A stretch of 64,000 nt of DNA from Apophysomyces variabilis (lineage: Eukaryota > Mucoromycota > Mucoromycetes > Mucorales > Mucoraceae), in contig MZZL01000408.1 in assembly GCA_002749535.1 (NCBI GenBank), positions 124,001 through 188,000 on the forward strand. The letters are read 5' to 3'. The translations under genes were made by a program, and so were the position numbers. Below the pieces are notes generated by a model. It saw only the letters and a program-made list of their open reading frames with translations, searched no databases and had not been told where the DNA came from. This document shows positions 59,416-64,000 of the stretch, piece by piece. How positions within the stretch are numbered: the first letter of the stretch is position 1; the number at the start of each line of letters is the position of its first letter.

Positions 59416-62400
59416 TTAGAACCTTGACTCTTCCTCGTTAAGAGAATAATCGCCATGGACAAAGACGCCAATCTGAGATAATCAATGTCAGCTGGTCCTT
59501 ACAAACAGACATGTTCTTATACTACATACTCTCTCTTTCCTTGCACTCTCCATAGCGTCTTCCAGAGATTTCAAAATGTGCTGGTTGCCTTTGGCATAGC
59601 GAACCTTGGGTGTGACAAGCGCTTGACCCTCTCGAACCATTTCCAGATTTAAACTTGCTTCAGCGCTTTGAGAATTGGAAGGATCATAAAGTGTTAGGCA
59701 CAGCACGCCATTTTCGCGGGCATCGATATTAGCAACCAATTGCTTGTCCTGTATAAAGCATTTTAATAAACGACAATTTGCAATGAGCTAAAAGAGCGTT
59801 ACCCCAGTTAATTCTCGGAAGAACTCGTATGCTTCCAATCCATAGTCAGCATCCCTCGCTGGACTCTGAACAAATGACAAAACTGCTTCATGGGCTTGAG
59901 GCTTCAAAGTTTTGAATCTGTCAGGTAATGAACGAATTCTGCTGCTGGACAGAATCTCGGACTGTAAAATAGAATGAATTACCCATTCGTGCAAGTGACG
60001 GAAAGCTCACTTACATTGCCGTAGTCAATGTACAAAACGTGGACGCCCTCGTGAGTGATTCGTCGTACTTTTGCACGATACCATGCATTATCTTCTGTGA
60101 ATTGCGCGCTAACAATGTCGCCCACACGTGGTTTGATAGCTTCATGCGGTCTTCCATTTTGATACTGAGACAGTTCCGTCATTAAGGTTTCCAATTGACG
60201 GATTTCGGCATTAATAATTTGGACATAGAAGTTGGATCCGCTCACAATGTCAGAGACAACAATGTCGACATATTCGCGTCGCGGTCCCGCGTTCTGTTCT
60301 TCCGCAACATCCTCGACAACGGCTTTTTTCTCTTCGTAATGCTGCCAGATACCCTTCTTCTCAGCTTGAGCGATACGTTCGGCCGTATAGAACTGGTTTG
60401 TGTAATGCGACTCGTTTGCAGAAAATTCATGGACGGAGGCAAAACCGCGCTGTAACAGGGAAACAGCAAGATTTTCACCTTGAATAAAGAGATTACCGAT
60501 GAAAGAACCAGTTTTGTCAACATTATCAATTTCAATCTCGACCTATGAAGGATTCATACGGTAAATTAACTGAATACTCCTTCCTGTCCTTGTCACTTAT
60601 ACATACATCGCGCTGTAGACATTTTTCAGTAACATACGCCAATGCCTCTGCACCAAAAGGCTCCGACTTCTCACTAGCTGAACGGCCAACGCGCGGAGCT
60701 CGAATTCCCGCAAGTACAAAGGTAAGACGGCAGTTCTCTTTAGGCACCCAGACGAACAAACGCGACCCATTTGCAACATGATCTACCACTGCGTTAAGCT
60801 TGCCGCTGCGCTTGAGGAAAGTAAGAAATTGGCGAGATTTAGCAGCGTTCTATAATCAAAAAAGAAAACTTAGCTTTCCTTGATCATTGCATGAGATGTA
60901 CTTACCTCGGAGGCATCGACAATTCTGACAATAGGCTGCTCCTTAGTGCTATAGATGCCCTTCTGGGCCTCCTGAGCTCTACCCATACACTCCTTAGTTG
61001 ACCCATTCTAGTTAGGCCCCGATTTTACTTACTTGGATTCAGCTAACAAAAGTTGGTCATAGCATTGCGAACGATTGTCATCATCTTTACGATGTCTGAT
61101 AACATTTGCAAGACCACGTTCCACAAGTTGTTCCGCGATATTCCTATCAAAAACTTAGTATTCTTCTTTTGCTTCCTATAATAAACACTTACACATTGCC
61201 CAACTTAACAGTGGCACAGTCCTTTGCCTCAAAACCATCTTGAGCTGGCTTATGGTAATCGACTACCACGTGGACTTGCTTGCCAATTAACTTCTTTCTC
61301 AAGAATTCTCGTGCTTCAAACTGGTAACCGACTTCTTTAATATCTCTCGACCTCCCGCCCGGCACTGTACTTCCAGCCCCTCTAAAATATCTCGATAAGC
61401 CTGCATCACTAGTCTTTCCTTGTGACTTACTTTGGAACCTGCCTCAAGCTGGCAAACTGAATTTTCCTTTCTACGCCTGCTTTGGTTTTGACCACGATGG
61501 TATCGCCATTCACGATTTTGACAACCTGAAAGTGTAGAACAATGCATTTCAGTAAGATTATCCCTAAATACCTGACATACTCTCTGTCTTTACCTGGCCA
61601 TCAAACTCGGAGTCGTTTGTCTTTTCCTTTGCTACAAAATCTTTCCAGATGCGAAGTTTCTTTTCTTTTGCGACTCTGTCATTCGTTGTAAGTCATACAA
61701 CAGAATCATTTGACGGGCAAGACACACACACCTTTCTGCATTCCTTAGTGCAATGGGGCCATCTGTAACAAGGGTAATACTCCAATCGACACACTTTGCT
61801 AGACCATTCGCAACGAGCAATTCCGCAATATTACCCGCAGGATGCTTAATAGAACCAACGAAATTTTGACCACCGGACTGTGAAACTCCCTCCAGAATCA
61901 CTTTCACACCACGTTGTAGTAGACGGGTTTCAACGAAATATTTGGCTTCCTCTCCAAATGGCTCAGAAACATTTGTTTGATCTGCTGGAGCATTATCGCG
62001 TTTGCACGCTGGAGCTTTGATTCCCGAGAGAAATAGAGTGAGGACTTGCTGCGACTTGTCAGGCAAATGAAGCAATATACGATATGTCGAAGCATCACGA
62101 ACTTGTTCAATAATGGCTGGAAAAAAGGAGACATGTTATTCATATTATCCAATCCACATACCTGAAATCACACTTACCATCCAATGGTTTGCCCTTGTAC
62201 TGATTCAAAAAGGCACGTGCATCACCATCGAAAGTATATGAGATCTTGCGCTGACCCTTCATCGAACGAACAACGAAGAGAAACGAAAAGTTAGATTTCT
62301 TACTGCCTCCTTTACCGAAGGGGAACGTACATCTTCTTTGTCATTCCACATGCCGCGCTTAGCTTGTCGAGCCTCGTCCTCCAGTTGCCGCAGCGTTTCC

Positions 62401-62854
62401 AACGTAGCTTCGTGTTCCTCTTCATTACCGCGCGCCTTACTTTCACGCACTTTGAGCCATCCATTTCGTACGCCAAGTTCGGCGACGTCTTCATTATTTG
62501 GAAGCAGGATAAATCCGTATTCACGAGGGGGGTTAACACTTGTTACGGTATACTCGGGAACAAATGCAACTTCTTTGCCGACAAGGAGCTTTCGAAGATA
62601 TTCTCGAGAAAGGAAAGCAAATGCCTTTAAAAAGCCAGTATAAGCCAATGCTCAACTGATTTCCGATGTAGTGTATGTGTCGAATTTACCTCGTCATCTC
62701 GGTCTTTGTTGCCTAATCTCGGTGCCTGGACGTTAGACAAAGCCAGCAATCGCTCCGCTGGTGGACCATTGGCTCTTGGTCTCCCTCGAAGAATTACGGT
62801 GTCTCCAGAGAGGACGTTTTTGACAACCGCTGTATGTTGTTGTTGACGGACCAT
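59416..62854 (-). CDS. SND1: Tudor staphylococcal nuclease (SND1/Tudor-SN)
   Basis: About 892 aa; fourteen exons (minus): 62854-62690, 62624-62331, 62256-62178, 62116-61732, 61675-61594, 61525-61431, 61381-61193, 61143-61033, 60978-60906, 60849-60607, 60542-60015, 59961-59803, 59748-59530, 59472-59416; sum and phases fit. Four N-terminal SN-like (OB-fold) repeats: [80 protein letters not shown] Tudor domain ([20 protein letters not shown] ... VLYIDYGN) is then inserted in a fifth SN fold. Length matches family. Tudor-SN is an RNA-binding, RISC-associated regulator of RNA stability and splicing. Although present in many eukaryotes it is absent from S. cerevisiae, which supports an early-diverging fungus. 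Confidence 0.93.
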
Positions 62855-63797
62855 GGCAGTGAATAGACAAGTGAATAAAACAAGCTAGAGGAAAAGAGTT
62901 GAGCAACGAACTGGCAAGAAGTGGACATTAAACTCTGGCGGAGATCGTACTGTCGCTGCTACCCAATGGCGTTGCGCAACGCAACATGCTTCTTTCAATT
63001 TGGCATGGGAAAAATTTGATGTCTGCATGGAGACACTCTTCCCATCAGACCTTTACCGAATTACCAAAAATAGTAAAGCCTGTTCCTAGGTTTTGCTTTA
63101 ACCCACGAAGAAAACAAGTGGGCATTTTTTGCTTTCGAATGAAAGTAGCATATTTCCCAATATGGAAGACATCAGATTTGGTTTGCCATGTAAATTTTTC
63201 ACAGTTAAAGTCCTTTGTTTCTTGCTACTTCGGCTTATGGAACGTATGTACAAATAATCTTTCTTACAGTCATAAACAATCAGTAAGGCTTTAACATTAA
63301 AAGTAATATATCAGCACATGATCTTGCCAAAGCGCTCATCTTCATCACCTGTTTTAAATCGTTCTGTGCTGTGTAAATGACTGTCCTCAAAAACAAAGAT
63401 CAACTTAAACGTGAGCGTGCTATCTGGTTTTTTTTTTCCCAAATCACATTTCGTGCTGACCCGTTAATCCGTCTTTTGCCAATTTAAGCGCATCCAGAAC
63501 TATAGAAGAAAATTGAATGAGGCTCTATATCATCCATTGAGGGAAGGTAGAAGCGTGAACCTGTTTTGTCTTCCGTTCCTGAGTATCCATAAACAAGTCA
63601 TACCGAAAGTCCGATCGGTCTATTTTTTTGCGTCATAATGTTTCAGACACTAAGGAAGACTTATTATTGCAACACCAACATTTTTTGAGCACTCATGCGC
63701 TTCTTACGATTATGCACTAAGGCTTATGTATGGATACGCTCTGCTACATATATTGATGTGGACTGTTATTCTTGTGTTATACTTAAGGTGTCATTGT
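62855..63797. other. Intergenic, right end
   Basis: Upstream of the Tudor-SN gene. A 102-codon plus-strand frame (62986-63294) has no recognisable feature and is not supported. Confidence 0.4.
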
Positions 63798-63917
63798 CGG
63801 TGCTCTCAGCAAGGCTCCAGATTGGTCTATTTCCTTAGCTAATCAATAACAAGGGTCCAGTTGCCGGTGCTCTCAGCAGGGCTTTAGATTGGTCTGTTTC
63901 CTTAGCTAATCAATAAC
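63798..63917 (+). repeat. 53-bp tandem duplication
   Basis: CGGTGCTCTCAGCA...CTAGATTGG-like unit: 63798-63850 and 63865-63917 match over 53 nt with about five differences, ending identically in CCTTAGCTAATCAATAAC, separated by 14 nt. The CTAATCAAT core holds a CCAAT-box-like inverse (ATTGG) in each copy, so it could be part of a promoter for a gene beyond the right edge. Confidence 0.75.
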
Positions 63918-64000
63918 TCCGCCCGTCTAAAACTTTTCTCGTCTCTTTTCTATTCATATAAAAATGTACCCACTGACCGCCTTCATTCCCGCCGTTCTCT

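Noticed and set aside
62986..63294. 102-codon plus ORF in the Tudor-SN promoter
   Set aside because: No family resemblance and no supporting context.

Overview
This is chromosomal DNA from a filamentous fungus, most likely an early-diverging one (Mucoromycota, probably Mucorales). Nearly every gene is cut by short GT-AG introns, mostly about 45-90 nt. The gene set is typically fungal: Dnm1, VTC polyphosphate polymerase subunits, Tup1, Sem1, Dbp3 and an ABCC pump. Several other traits also fit that group: a grainyhead/CP2 factor, a Tudor-SN gene, a Fanzor gene carrying introns, and GC-rich GGCCC-AAA-GGGCC hairpin repeats beside a Helitron. The genus call is inference; no rRNA or other marker is present.

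Layout. 1-1846: 3' part of a Dnm1-type dynamin (+). 2408-11336: three tandem VTC (SPX / polyphosphate polymerase / DUF202) genes, all on +; the first and third keep the Vtc4-type active-site residues and the middle one has lost most of them. 11714-13200: conserved fungal membrane/coiled-coil protein (+). 13.2-19 kb: gene-poor, with a hairpin repeat array, a 5'-truncated Helitron helicase and a recognisable Helitron 3' end. 19.0-22.1 kb: a Fanzor (eukaryotic TnpB-like RNA-guided nuclease) gene with its RuvC D-E-D residues and zinc ribbon, interrupted by one in-frame stop and one probable frameshift. 23.1-31.2 kb: minus-strand SUR7/PalI-like, Cid1-type nucleotidyltransferase and F-box genes. 32.7-44.6 kb: plus-strand B-box+DUF2009, grainyhead/CP2 and ABCC transporter genes. 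45.1 kb: SEM1 (-). 46.3-48.9 kb: a 165-bp MITE-like element and a 2.3-kb element with inverted ends that contains the N-terminal remnant of a second Fanzor-like gene. 48.96-50.6 kb: DBP3 (+). 50.9-53.4 kb: TUP1 (-). 55-56.4 kb: HMG-CoA lyase (+). 57.1-58.2 kb: SCS7/FA2H (-). 59.4-62.9 kb: Tudor-SN (-). The right end carries a 53-bp tandem duplication.

Most genes are unrelated housekeeping or regulatory genes. The VTC trio is the only clear functional cluster: Vtc subunits form a membrane complex that makes polyphosphate from ATP and moves it into the vacuole/acidocalcisome. Mobile DNA is confined to two zones, 15-22 kb and 46-49 kb, and both contain Fanzor-derived sequence. Exon boundaries were derived by hand from GT/AG sites, reading phase and family similarity recalled from memory. 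None was checked by alignment or RNA data.
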